Shown here: in pieces, positions 49,121 to 64,000 of the stretch
How the letters are laid out: each line of letters opens with the position of its first letter
Numbering within the stretch: position 1 is the first letter of the stretch
Source of the DNA: Tubulanus polymorphus
Taxonomy: Eukaryota > Nemertea > Palaeonemertea > Tubulaniformes > Tubulanidae
Assembly (NCBI RefSeq): GCF_964204645.1
Contig: NC_134025.1
Span: 8,809,001 to 8,873,000, forward strand
Reading direction: 5' to 3'
Length of the DNA: 64,000 bases
Program-made: the position numbers and the translations under genes
Notes under the pieces: model-generated
Told to the model about the DNA's origin: nothing
Database searches by the model: none
The model's input: only the letters and a program-made list of their open reading frames with translations

Positions 49121-49958
49121 TCACCTAATACACATGCCATCAGAGGACGCGGAGCCGTATATGATAGCTATGCTATTATAAATTGCTAATCTCACGAAAC
49201 CTGCATACTCCTGATATCAAACATATTTTCTAAAACGTTTGAATATTGAAATTATATGTTTACACATTTTCATATTGACCGCTTGTAGCCGCTGATGAAA
49301 TTCACGCCGGCCCTACACACATCGTAGATAGCTTCGTCATTCCACCGGCATGCCCACGTCAGGGTCTGACTTTTATATCAGACTTCCAAATCGTGTATAC
49401 ATCCGCCCTTTAACCGAATAATCCGATTTACTTATCATTTCCATTTATGCCTGCCGCTTCTGATATAATCATACATCCTTTACTATTACAATACATCTTC
49501 TTATGATATTCAATGCAATATAACATTTCGACGTTCAAATATAGGTCATTATATAATCAAAGGAAGCCATTCTACATCTATGTCAATAATATTTTGCCAG
49601 ATAGCTTATTTGTGTACACATAGACCTGTGACGTTTTGCACATCGATTTACGGCTGTCGTTTGTAAAATGACGCTGAATGGTTAACATTGTTTAGGTTTC
49701 ATAATGGTAACGTTTTATAAGGCGTCAAAAAAAGCTGAGACTGAAAAGGAAATAATTTGAACGAATTTCGGCAGATGCCTGCAAATCATGTATGTGGTGG
49801 AACGTAGTCTATTTATTTACAGATATCAATAAATAATCTATAATTACAAGTTTGCACATAATGTAAATAACTCGATTTCACACTAATAGATCGGGACAGC
49901 ACATTTTTTTCGGTTGATTTCGTAGTCTCTGCGAGCGGGAATCGCTTTCCCATGAAAC

Positions 49959-51528
49959 TCAATCCCGTATATGTGTTGATTTAGGTTTGAAGAAAATGAC
50001 TAAATTTGGTCGATTGTCACTGTGCGAAGATTTATTCTGAGGCACAAATCTGACCAATTTCGCAATTTTTGCCGCCCATTTCCCTGGCCGTGCGCTCTCG
50101 ATCCTGAGTTCTAATCCTTTGTTAGTTCGCGTATCCCTTGTCCAGTCTCGGACCGCTGGTGTAACGTGGAAACTAAACCAACCAGTTTCATTGACGGCGA
50201 CTAACCTAGAAGTAAACAACGCGGTTTCGTAACGTGCTACGTGTAAATACTTTATTCAAGACATATTTTACGGAATAAATCTTGAAATTAACATGTATGT
50301 TACATATTTGAAGCAAGTCTACTGATTACTACATTTTGGAAAAAAAATTTTGAGACTAATTCTATTACCCTGTACTCTACAATTATTGCCACTCAATTTT
50401 TCCTGAGTAGGAATAACGCATGCGAAATAATATGAGATTGTTTTAATTATATTATACATTATCAATTCGCTATTAGTTGTTAATACCGAGCTGCACGGTA
50501 AAACCAAATATAATAGTACAGATCAGCAAAATCGAACTTAGTAATTACGTACTCATGAGCCTACTGGATCGCAATCGTCGATGATGCCATAATAGGCTCC
50601 GATTGATCCTGATTCTGAATACCTGAGTTCGATTCTAAATGACCACTCATGTTTCTGATATTGAATGATGATGTATCGAACCCGGTAAAATCGGGTACTT
50701 CGCGTAACACTATCATGAGACTAAAATGCGTACCTCGAATCTAAGAGTTTTGTTTTCCCAGCTTTTCTGTCCAAAACCTGATGGATGCTAACTCGCGCTG
50801 TGTGGATTTTATGAGTGTCGGCAATTTTCTTCCAATTCCAGTTAGAGGGAGCGCGTTTGTATATCTCCACAACGGCTCCAGTGATTTTGCTGAGAGAGAA
50901 TACTCGGTCTCCGATTGGAAAATCGATTTTTCTTTTTCGTAGTTTCGTGTACACAATTTTCTCTAAGAATAAGAAACGAATGGAAATTATGCTTGGTGGT
51001 TTCATGAAATAAACTCATCTAAGTGAACCACATACAAAAACTGCGGTAAACAATTAGTGGCACCACAATTGTTCGCACGTCTGGAATATTTTTCATGAAT
51101 AAATTGTTCACCTGCATCAACTAAGTGAACAACTCTTCATTTATGTGAACAACCGCGTGGAAAGACAAGTAGAAATCGTCAGAAACTAAGAAAATCCTTC
51201 GAAAACTTTCGAACAAAATTCAACACGTTTTTCATGAGGATTTCGAAGAATCATGCTTTTGAAAATATCCCTTTACCATTCATTATGAATTATTTATAAT
51301 TTCTATTATGAATCGAGTCAATAATCTTCGAAAAATACCTTTTTCAGAAATATCCGATCTGAATACGCGCGCTACTGATGCCATTCCTTGATGGGCACGC
51401 CTTACTCGTCTGGAAAAATACGGCTTTTCGGCGGTTAGTCCTCCACTTGTGATAGGTTTTGCCACCATTGAAGTTGTTGATACTATGAAAACGACGAACA
51501 TTTTCAATATCATTCGCATAAATTCCAT
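49959..51528 (-). CDS. TGF-beta superfamily (BMP5-8-like) propeptide protein without a ligand domain, 3 exons
   Basis: Exons in transcript order are 51528-51339, 50962-50734 and 50205-49959. Phases match at both junctions (AAAG|AG and TCGAG|G), giving 221 residues and a stop. Residues 1 to about 23 are a signal peptide with a hydrophobic core (FVVFIV). RVRR at 41-44 is a furin-type site. The middle and end match a TGF-beta propeptide: FSLSKITGAVVEIYKR, then ARVSIHQVL, then LLDSR across the second junction, then ETGWFSFHVTPAVRDW, KGLELRIES and RPNLVIFFK. The LLDSR...GW...PQNK...FFK pattern is closest to the BMP5/6/7/8 group, from family knowledge. The frame ends eight residues after FFK, where the ligand's cleavage site and seven-cysteine domain should follow. 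AATAAA on this strand at 49817-49812, 142 bases past the stop, supports a transcript end there. It is either a propeptide-only gene or a nonsense-truncated copy. Confidence 0.8.
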
Positions 51529-52266
51529 ATTGTGTCAGAAAATTCTTTTTCAGGAGTAAAATCCTCGGATCGCTACATAAACTGTATTCTGTAGTCGTGG
51601 GCCAACGAACTGCCTCTGTCAATTTCGAAGAACTCGATCGATTTATGAGCAGAGAGTTGTTTCTCTCACCTCCCGTAGACACAATAATTAGGGAACAATA
51701 GTGTCTGGAGTGGGCCGTGGAGGATATGATCCCAAAAGATGGCCTTGTTGACAATTCCGACCATCTGCGGGCTTAGCGCTCAATTAGAAAAGTCACAACA
51801 CACAATACACCTGCGTCACCAAGACATCTTCCCTTTGAAACGAATTAGGGTTTATTTTCATATTGGTCGCGTAATCCGATCCACCTCTAGTGTATAATTA
51901 CGTAGACGCATGGTCGTGTTACGTTAAGGGAGTTCGTGAAATACAATGACCGAATCGGACTGGCTAGCCATGTTAATTGCCATGAGGTCATCGTTGTCTG
52001 GTTATAGTTAGATTTGGAAACCAGAAATCATCCGCGAAACCCTTCGACAGTCATTAAACTCGGGTATGCACTGTTTATTGGGACGATAAACGATTAATCT
52101 TGAAAATATATCTATTCAATACTGGAGTAAGTCGTCTTACCTGTTTTTTGATTACTACGAAGTTGTTAACCTAGACCAGTAAACACAACTTTTTAAGTAA
52201 TAAGACACGCGATATCATTTGGTGAATTTCTGCTGACTGCATTCCAGCGACTTTTTCATTTTTATA

Positions 52267-52619
52267 GTGGAACCTCGATACAACGAACTTTAGGGACCAA
52301 AGTGTATTCATTAGGATAAACAAAAAATGATACCTTGTTTCTCCGCAGCGGCCGGGTCATTTTTGTAAAATCTGATAAAATTTGTAAACATTTCATTTCA
52401 TAGCGGCCGGGTCTGTTATGGTAAAAATGATCAGGATTTTAAAAAGAAGTAATGTATGCGGCCAGCCGGGTCAACTCTTTTAAACTCAACAGAGCGGGGA
52501 AACAAGGTACCAATTTTTTTAGCCTTATAACCACTATGTCGAATATCGAAATTATCAAAATTGTCCTAGGACAGTGTATTGGATAAATCGCATCGGTGGT
52601 CGTTATAACGAGGTACCAC
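52267..52619. mobile_element. Pogo-like miniature element interrupted by another element
   Basis: The ends GTGGAACCTCGATACAACGAA and (reverse) GTGGTACCTCGTTATAACGA are flanked by TA. The inside is split by the separate inverted-repeat element at 52331-52509. Confidence 0.6.
52331..52509. mobile_element. Nested inverted-repeat element with three GCGGCC repeats
   Basis: TACCTTGTTTCTCCGC at the left pairs with GCGGGGAAACAAGGTA at the right. The inside has three copies of a roughly 60-base unit marked by GCGGCCGGGTC or GCGGCCAGCCGGGTC. Confidence 0.55.
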
Positions 52620-52954
52620 TCTATAAGCAATTGATTTTTACATTCATCTCCTCAGCATGACCATTGGGAAGCCTTGTCGTTCGGTGGTCGTGGAAATTAC
52701 TTAGGTCCAAATAACAGATCAATATCACAGAAATCAAAAAAATGAATTAGAATATCTTTTGCATAAACTTTATTCATTCGGACCAATAGAAAATGATACT
52801 CGTGATTTTCACAACAGAATATACGAATCTAACTATCATATGATTTTTACATAAGCATGGTTTAAAATAGCGATAAATTTCTGCGTAATTAACAGAAGTG
52901 AAACCTGAGAAAATTTGTGAAAAGCGGAAGCAAGTGAGTTATCAAGTGTACATT

Positions 52955-54860
52955 TCAAACTCGATTATTACACCATTGAACAACAGCATACTTTCCAGTT
53001 GTCATCCAATCAGGATCGTTTGACTCAATTTCCTTATCCTTCCCATCAGCTAGTCCAACGATGATATCAGCTTTCAGAGTTCTCAGTGAACAATGAGGAG
53101 CTGGGTGGAAGCCGCGTAACGCCACTTCATATGGGGTTGTATGCGACCAATTCAAATCGCCACACAATTTACGATAATTCAAGTCTCCTTTCAGAAAAAT
53201 GAAATCGGAAAGTGCCAGCTCAGCATGTAGAGCTGGAGAGATCATTTCCATATGGCTGAAATCAAATGGCGTTGTCCAAAATTCATGTTCCACATACATC
53301 CAAGAATTATTCTTTATTCTTTTGGCCCATTTATTTCCGAAATGAGACAAAGAAGCGTGTTCAGATGATTTCAGAGTGTTCAGTGTCCAAAAGAAATCAC
53401 TGGCTACAACATCAGACACAAACCACGGCAACGCCTTTCCATGGAAATAAACGCTATCTGCAAGTTTGCTACTTAAAAGGAATTCAGCAAAGCATAAGTC
53501 AGTGACCAATTCGAATCCTGCATTATCCAAAACTATATCGACTCTTACACCAGTGGGCCCACGTTCTTCAGAGTTAATTCTTTTCAGATATTCTAACACT
53601 TGCTGCGAGTTGTCAATTAAAATTTTCGACTGCAACATTTCAATTTGAGAGAGAGGGTCAACATTCTGCACATTGTCACCAAGAGCTGATATGGACAGAT
53701 CACACTTGTTTCCCCACAAAGAAACCTATAACGAAAAAATGAACAAAAATCTACAAATCATAGTCGATACAGTGGCTAATATCCAGTTCCAAAAGTTAAG
53801 ATTAGTACCGTAAATGGTACTCAAAGGTCATATTTCTACTCGAAATCCTCATTTAAAAATGGATGTAAAATACTGATTTCCCTCAGTCTACATACTTTCA
53901 GGAATTCATTGAAAAGCTTTTCTGTTTCATTATTTTCATCATTTTCAGCACCATATTCCAGTGTCGAAGTAGTTTTCATAAGAAAATCTAATAGCACCAT
54001 AATAGCTTGTTGACAATTATTAAAACTATCCTCCTTTTGTTGTCGAAAGGGTTTAATATTTTCACGTATATGATCACTACAAAAAAAATCAAAAAGGATA
54101 TATAGGTGAAAAAGTATCCAATATGAAGATGAAAATTTGTAATACCTCAGTTGGAAAGCCTCGTGAATTCTACGATACATATAACATTCGACATAAAGCC
54201 AAGAATCTTCGAACCACGTTGGAGCTTGTTGGAGACTATCGATGCGTGACTGGAGATATTCATTCCATATTTCAGCATCGCGACCATCATCAGTTATTGG
54301 AGTCAAAGGTTTATTAGTTTGTAATTCATTCCGTAGCTTAGATAGTCGACCTACGACATCTTTAACTTGTTCTTTTGCCTCCTGAAAATTAAAAAAAAAT
54401 CTAGTTTTGTAAAATGTACTTTTTCGATGAAGGGCAATATTTTGGCAAGTTTCTTTTAAATACAACACTACTTACACATCCATATTTTTCACCAATTTCA
54501 TTTCTTGTGCGATGAATCGAATCAATAATCTTAGTGAGAATAACAGGTAAGCGATCCTTGATAGTAGCATAAGCAAAAGAGCTAAAAAAACAAAAATGAG
54601 CATTCAACAACTATATCAAAACATATTCAATGGCTTGAAATAATTTATGTTGGTGTAAGAAAATGATTACCAACGTCAACGTCAAAAACGTCAAACGTCA
54701 ACGACGCATGAACGGCTCAAACCGATGTCGATGATCAGATAGATAAGGTAACTTTTTAATTACAAAACTCTGATATACTAAATGGATATATAAATCTCTC
54801 GGATTCTCTTACTCACTCAGAAAACTTTGCCGATAAGGATTCCAGTGGTTTATCTGTCAT
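52955..54860 (-). CDS. ARMT1: Damage-control phosphatase ARMT1 (DUF89 subfamily III), 5 exons
   Basis: ARMT1 is a metal-dependent DUF89 phosphatase that acts on phosphometabolites such as fructose-1-phosphate; a protein-glutamate methyltransferase activity has also been reported. Exons: 54860-54817, 54581-54476, 54381-54146, 54076-53896, 53725-52955. They sum to 1338 bases, 445 residues plus stop (human 441). Landmarks: SFAYATIKDRLP near residue 16, SKLRNELQTNKP in exon 3, SWLYVECYMYRRIHEA before the exon 3/4 junction, WGNKCDLS at 193-200, the metal-binding DNAGFE with Asp256 and Asn257, KGDLNYRKL, and the subfamily III RTxK motif (RTLK, 404-407) about 40 residues from the C-terminus. The catalytic set appears complete. 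AATAAA lies at 52774-52769 on this strand. The start codon is 158 bases from that of divergent DDX28, and intron 1 carries four ACGTCA boxes. Confidence 0.96.
54673..54700 (+). promoter_or_regulatory. Four ACGTCA boxes in ARMT1 intron 1
   Basis: Four ACGTCA motifs, the half-site of the CRE/ATF element, occur within 28 bases, about 160 bases inside the ARMT1 transcript from its start codon. Motif identity is seen; function is inferred. Confidence 0.35.
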
Positions 54861-55017
54861 TTTTGTCCACTTCTTATCAGAATCTACAAAAATGTCGCTC
54901 AACGACCTTGAGAATAGAGTAATAGCCGCGAGGGACACCCAACAGACTCCGCGACACCAGTGAAGGTCGTTGAGCAAGAATTTTATTCAATTTGGGCCAA
55001 AGTTTTTTTCATTAAAA
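54861..55017. promoter_or_regulatory. Shared promoter region of ARMT1 and DDX28, with inverted repeat
   Basis: Only 157 bases lie between the two divergent start codons. Within them are perfect 13-base inverted arms GCTCAACGACCTT at 54897-54909 and their complement at 54963-54975, with an inner TGTCGC/GCGACA pair and a relatively GC-rich loop. Both transcripts must start in or very near this stretch. Confidence 0.6.
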
Positions 55018-57886
55018 ATGCAGTGTTTTTCCGTTTTTAACGGAATATTAAGTGGCCATTCATGTAATAAACTGATGATGAATGTGATCTTAAAGCAGAA
55101 AGTAAGTCCACTCATTAGCTTTAAACTTTAAGTCAATTAACATTCGAACTGTCTCTCGTCATGACTCTGTCAGGTCTCTGTTCCACAAACAACGTAAGGG
55201 AACCGGTAACAACGACTGGTATTCAGACTATCTCTGTGGGGGTTTGTCTAGCTAAGTTTCTAATTTCTTCTTCATACGTAGATCACATACTCAAACTTAC
55301 CTAGAATAACCGTTCCTCAGAAGATGGTGAGAAATATAGATAAAAAAATGCAGGCAAAACGAGAAAGAGAACAAGAACAGAAAACCAGAGAAAACTACTG
55401 GAAAAGAGGCAAAAAAGTTTTGATCGTTTCTAAGAGGAAAGAACTAAATGTTTACCAAGGCCAGCGTTTTCATGATATGGATGAGAAGTCTTTGATTTCA
55501 CATGGATGGAAGCATTTCAAAGCAAAAGGAGACCATTTTACTCTTCAAAATCTTGGCAGGGTACATTTACATTCCTATTGATTGTATTGATAAGTACTGA
55601 ATTGATAAGACCTCGTTTTTCACAAGTTTTAAAAGATCTCTATTAAATCAATGGATATTTCCTCTTTGATTACAGATTCCAGCTTTAAGGAACTTTGGAG
55701 AGAAATCTTTTCAAGACCTCGGTTTGCGAACAGATTTGGTAGAAACACTGAAAGGTACCGGAATTGAAAGCCCTGTCTGTGTTCAGGTTGGTATATCACT
55801 CCTATTTTGTGTAGCAATGTCTTCTTTGAAATGTATGTGTTTCCTACTATTTTAGTGTGAAGCTATCCCAACAATTCTGAAAAAAGACAACATACTTTGT
55901 ACGGCCGAGACAGGTGAAATGGCAATCAGTATTATTCTAAATGTACTTCTTCTTATTCCTCTTATTCTAGGTTTATTACACACTTATCCTTTATTTTATT
56001 TCAGGCAGTGGCAAGACATTAGCCTATCTTTTACCCATCATACAGAGCATTCTTGAATCAAATTCTGAGGAAGAATCTAATGCAAAACCCGTTAAACAAC
56101 CACATTGTCTTATATTACTTCCTACAAAGGAATTGGTCATCCAAGTAGAGGTTTGTAATTTAGTGATTACTTTAATAAGGATTACATGATTTCATACCGT
56201 TCCTTTTTCGGCGCAGAATTACCAAATAATGTTCTACATGTAGTAATGTACATAATGTTTCAGAGTGTTGTTCAACAATTTGCCAAAACATTATCATTAA
56301 ATGTTAAAGTATTCTGTCAGGGAAGACCAGTAAAGTCTGATGGTAACGCTATAGATATACTTATAGCTACACCGGGTGCATGTTTGAAGTCAGTTAAATA
56401 TGGTAAGAACTTTCTTTCATAAAATTCTTTGAGTTCTTGTGAAGATTTTAGTTATAAATCTATTGGAAGTAAACAAGATTTCTTATGCTATACATCATAG
56501 GCGGTTACAGTCTTGCCAGGGCCAAGCACATTGTATTGGATGAAGCCGATACTTTATTAGATGATAGCTTCCATCCATACATATCTGCGTTATTAAAGGA
56601 AAGTCAGGTACGAAAATTCCATTTTACCACACTACCGATTCATTTATTATCATATAGCCCAACAAGTTATGATTATCTTTAGATACAAGGTTCCAGCTCC
56701 GAAACACCGAGTAATTTCGGTACTCAAATGATATTAGTTGGTGCTACAAAACCGCGGGATTTAGAAGGAATACTAGGGGACATAATTCCAGTGAGTTGGC
56801 ATTCTTAATGTAAACAATAATCATTTCCAAAAATGTGGAAATCCATTGCAATCATAGGATGATGATGTCTTTGTAGCTCGATTCCTTGACAAAGGTGAAT
56901 GCTCCCTTTTTACACAAGTTGCCACCACATATTCCACAGAAATTTCTTCGCATTGGTCCAGATGATCGACCTGGTAAGTTGTCGCATTGAAAAATATGCG
57001 AACTTCTATAGCTGCACCAATATAGTAACAATTGCGGTATCATTGTGCATTTCAGGGGCAATTCTGACTACAGTGACAAAAAATGCTAAATCAAATATAC
57101 CGACTATTGTCTTTTGTAATAAGTCATCCACAGCTCACTGGATGGGACATTTCTTTGAGGATAGCGGTACTTCTCATGTTCTGCTTACAGGAGCAATGCC
57201 TAATAAGGTACTTATTTGTAATGACATATTTGTTGTCATTATAATTTTTCAATTCATGAAATTTGTTATCTATCAGATGAGCATCACTTTTCCAGATCAG
57301 AGATGGTAGATTTGAACAGTTTCAAAACGGAGAAACAAACCTTTTAGTTACAACTGATATAGCATCGAGAGGACTGGATACCATTAGGGTATATAGGAAA
57401 TGATGAATCCACATGAATTCTTTGCTGCCTTGTTTTCACTAACTGTCATGTATTTTAGGCTCAACATGTGATCAACTACGAATTTCCGACCTTCATGTCT
57501 GACTATATACACAGAGTTGGAAGACTTGGGCGACTTGGTAGCAAGTGTACAGGATTTGTGCTGAATTATATCACTTATAGGTTCGATGTTGAACTTGTCT
57601 GGCAAATTGAGGTACGATCATCATTACTACTACATTCCTGCTAGTACACTTTCTCATGCGTGTCGTAGCTTTTTCGCAAGATACATGTATTCTAATTAAT
57701 TTTGTCCAGATTGCGGCAAGAAAAGCGGCTGGACTACACAACGTGAATGCAAATATCAAGCGGAAACTGGTGACAAAAGCCGTGAATTCTGGTAGTGAAC
57801 CTATGTTAGATTTCAATGGCTTAGATGAAGACGACGAAGATGACAGTGAAATACCTCCATATAATACACATGATATTGACAGTTAG
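55018..57886 (+). CDS. DDX28: Mitochondrial DEAD-box RNA helicase DDX28, 13 exons
   Basis: DDX28 is an ATP-dependent RNA helicase needed for assembly of the mitochondrial large ribosomal subunit. Exons: 55018-55101, 55321-55560, 55676-55786, 55856-55913, 56005-56150, 56264-56402, 56501-56607, 56683-56790, 56877-56973, 57056-57207, 57296-57388, 57459-57611, 57710-57886. The total is 1665 bases, 554 residues (human 540). Exon 1 encodes 28 residues free of acidic residues (MQCFSVFNGILSG...), a plausible mitochondrial presequence. Motifs: AETGSGKT (162-169), PTKEL, ATPG, DEAD (273-276), VGAT (314-317, in place of SAT), TDIASRGLD (434-442) and HRVGRLGR (463-470). The C-terminus is acidic. In exon 9 the acceptor at 56876 must be used; the AG at 56856 would bring an in-frame stop. 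AATAAA is at 57915-57920. Confidence 0.95.
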
Positions 57887-59085
57887 CATTTCACTTTGTA
57901 ATCTACTTAAACAAAATAAAAACCAGATATTAAATGAGTTCGTCTCTCTGTTCACTTTGAGCGTCTGGAATGCAAATGACCACAAGCTATAAACTGATAC
58001 AACACATTTAAATTTTTATATCAAGCTTTATTCAATAACTTTTATTATTAATTACTAAATGATATAAATATAAGGCAAAACTTTTTGATTGTTTCTCATA
58101 CATCTCTATGTCTCACACATTTGGTCTTGCAGGATCAGTGACTTCATGAATGGAAGAATTAATACGGTTTTACACTGAAATTGGATATGAAAATTTTAAA
58201 TATGATAGAAGAAAGTACACTAAAGCCCTACTGGTTTGTATTATACTAAGTATACAATGTACAAAGGCGAAAATTCGTATCGGTTTACAAAGCTCATTCC
58301 CTAGGAGGACTGGCCTCAGTGAGAATCCTGACTCGCCCCTTCCATCATAACGTCATGGTATTTCAGATCACAGATAGTTTTGGCACATGTGACAATACTA
58401 CGAAAAATTGCCACACAAATCCATGTAGGGACTAATGTTCGGTTTCTCAAGTTTCTACAAAGTATAGATAACATTTTTGTTACACTTTATAAAGGCTTCA
58501 AATGAGGCTTACTAAAACTACTTAACTTGACATTGCATATAAAATTCATTGGGCAGATCAATCAAAAATAGAATAAGATTTCATTATCTTTACATATAAA
58601 TAACTTTAAAATAATTAAGCTGCCTTTAAAACTTTACCATATCCTACTAACTACATATATGTGTATATTAGTGTATAATTATTATATTATTCAAATATCA
58701 TTACAAAGTACATACTTACTTGCATGTATTTTCAAGTACATTTTGTATTTACATTAGTATTGATTATAAATCATTATTAACATGACAAATTCAAATCATC
58801 CTTATTTTCTCATGGTACAAAATAGAAGATATGCTGATTGTGCAATGATACCTTACCGAAAATTGATAAGAAGCACACTACATAAATGCAATAAATCATA
58901 ATACGTACATGAACTGGAAACACATTCGGTGAAAAAATGAAGTTACGAAGTACATGACATTTATTCAGACAAGCTTTCCCAACATCCTAATAATACTGAA
59001 TGATTATTATATACCCATATCCAATTGATAATCATGATAAATTTGAGCAGGCCCGTTCAAATATTATCAGACTAAATGGCCCCAT
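57887..59085. other. Convergent 3' spacer of DDX28 and the synthetase gene
   Basis: AT-rich 3' UTR-like sequence with poly(A) signals for both genes: AATAAA at 57915 on plus, and at 58975 and 58033 on minus. Confidence 0.6.
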
Positions 59086-63005
<3,920 letters not shown>

Positions 63006-63102
63006 TTTGAACGGGAAATTTGGGGGAGAGTAAATTGTTTTTCATTGAACCAATTCTAGCCAATCCTTCATTGAAGTGCATCAGCTTAGTAGCTTGGTGT
63101 TC

Positions 63103-63196
63103 GTCAAGTGCTGCCCCCTTAAACTAACTTATCACTCGCATACCACAGTAGTTCACATGTTCACCACTACTGATATACAAAGGGGCGGCACTTGAC
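63103..63196. mobile_element. Miniature inverted-repeat element upstream of the acyl-CoA synthetase gene
   Basis: GTCAAGTGCTGCCCCCTT and AAGGGGCGGCACTTGAC are near-perfect reverse complements 94 bases apart end to end. It begins about 100 bases before the synthetase start codon. Confidence 0.5.
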
Positions 63197-64000
63197 AGTC
63201 AACTGGCAGGATTTGCAGTAAATTAAAGGGACGGCCCGCGTAAAGATAAGCGGAATCAATCTCATACTTGCTTTGATAGTTTTGCTGAAAATATTATTTT
63301 GTAACTATGTCAGTGAAACCGGATCCACGGGACCTGTTTAACAAGCATAGAGGAATCAACGTTTGGATGTTTTCTTCAAAATAAGATATGTTCTAACGCA
63401 ATTTTTGGGAGGTTTCACCTACGTAATGTTGATCATGTACGTGATGCAGTGTCTATGAAACTACTGGCGTCTGTAATCAAAATGGAACAACAGAGAAAAT
63501 ATATATTTATTTCAAATAACACGATCACACAAAATAAAGTCCTATGATAAAAGAAAACCTGTCAATATTTGTCAACTTTCATTGACTGAGGGACTATAAG
63601 CCCATTTACAATACCGGTTAACCTCGCAAATTCTTCGTAATTCGTAAATGGTAGCCGTATCAATGAGCCCTTCTCTTTAAACAAAAGAAAATACGACGCG
63701 CAATTCTATCCCATCGTTCCGCCTGCTGGCAGTGATTGGCAAGCTTATTAATTACTTGCCAGTCAAGTCTGAACAATGAATGGCCGCGACCGCGGCGTTT
63801 GTTCCAATGCCAGTGGAAACAATTTTTAGCTGGTTTTTATTCGTAGTTTATACGAATTAATAGATAAATCGTTAATTCTACGAAGTATACATTAGACAAT
63901 ACGAATTAACAATAATCCGTATAATGTCTAATTCGTAGAAAAGGGATACGAATTGAGCTGGTTTATTGTATCATACAAGTTTATACAAAAACGTCCAGAA

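Noticed and set aside
48000-49958. Search for the missing TGF-beta ligand domain downstream of the propeptide
   Set aside because: No minus-strand frame with the expected cysteine pattern was seen; a CCP triplet near 49890 is isolated and followed by a stop.
51344-51754. 136-codon minus-strand frame overlapping exon 1 of the BMP-like gene
   Set aside because: It is in another frame, lacks a signal peptide and domain, and the overlapping frame has the phase-matched splice and the signal peptide.
56857-56973. Apparent in-frame stop (frameshift) in DDX28 exon 9
   Set aside because: Using the acceptor at 56876 instead of the AG at 56856 restores the phase and a conserved stretch (PPHIPQKFLR), so the gene is intact.

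Overview
The window is nuclear DNA of an animal. Protein genes are split by many short GT-AG introns, the background is AT-rich, and the non-genic sequence is full of short inverted-repeat transposons and very long (TA)n arrays. The gene set, the intron density and the pogo-like and hAT-like miniature elements suggest a marine invertebrate, most likely a spiralian such as a mollusc, brachiopod or annelid. That placement is inference; no single feature in the window proves it.

The left 40 kb (1-40,200) is gene-poor. It holds four long (TA)n tracts, one of them inside a near-perfect foldback element (10,866-11,365). It also holds a pure 55-unit CTG/CAG array (21,768-21,933), several palindromic mobile elements and a group of perfect cAMP-response elements (24,088-24,535). 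The only protein candidates there are a 62-residue secreted peptide (2,398-2,586, minus) and a possible signal-peptide exon (36,868-36,972, plus).

The right 24 kb is gene-dense. I rebuilt six multi-exon genes exon by exon; every splice phase closes. In order they are: a single-exon lysine-rich protein of unknown function (40,275-40,733, minus); hedgehog acyltransferase HHAT (43,254-45,965, minus), divergent from maleylacetoacetate isomerase GSTZ1 (46,342-47,952, plus); a gene for a BMP5-8-like propeptide that stops before any cystine-knot ligand domain (49,959-51,528, minus); the carbohydrate phosphatase ARMT1 (52,955-54,860, minus), divergent from the mitochondrial DEAD-box helicase DDX28 (55,018-57,886, plus); and a mitochondrially targeted 4-coumarate-CoA ligase-like acyl-CoA synthetase (59,086-63,005, minus), convergent with DDX28.

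The genes do not form one pathway. HHAT and the BMP-like gene both concern secreted morphogens, and GSTZ1 and ARMT1 are metabolic or repair enzymes. Two head-to-head pairs have short shared promoters; the ARMT1/DDX28 promoter contains a 13-bp perfect inverted repeat. The most unusual feature is the BMP-family propeptide-only gene: its three exons splice cleanly and a polyadenylation signal follows its stop codon, but no mature ligand domain was found nearby.
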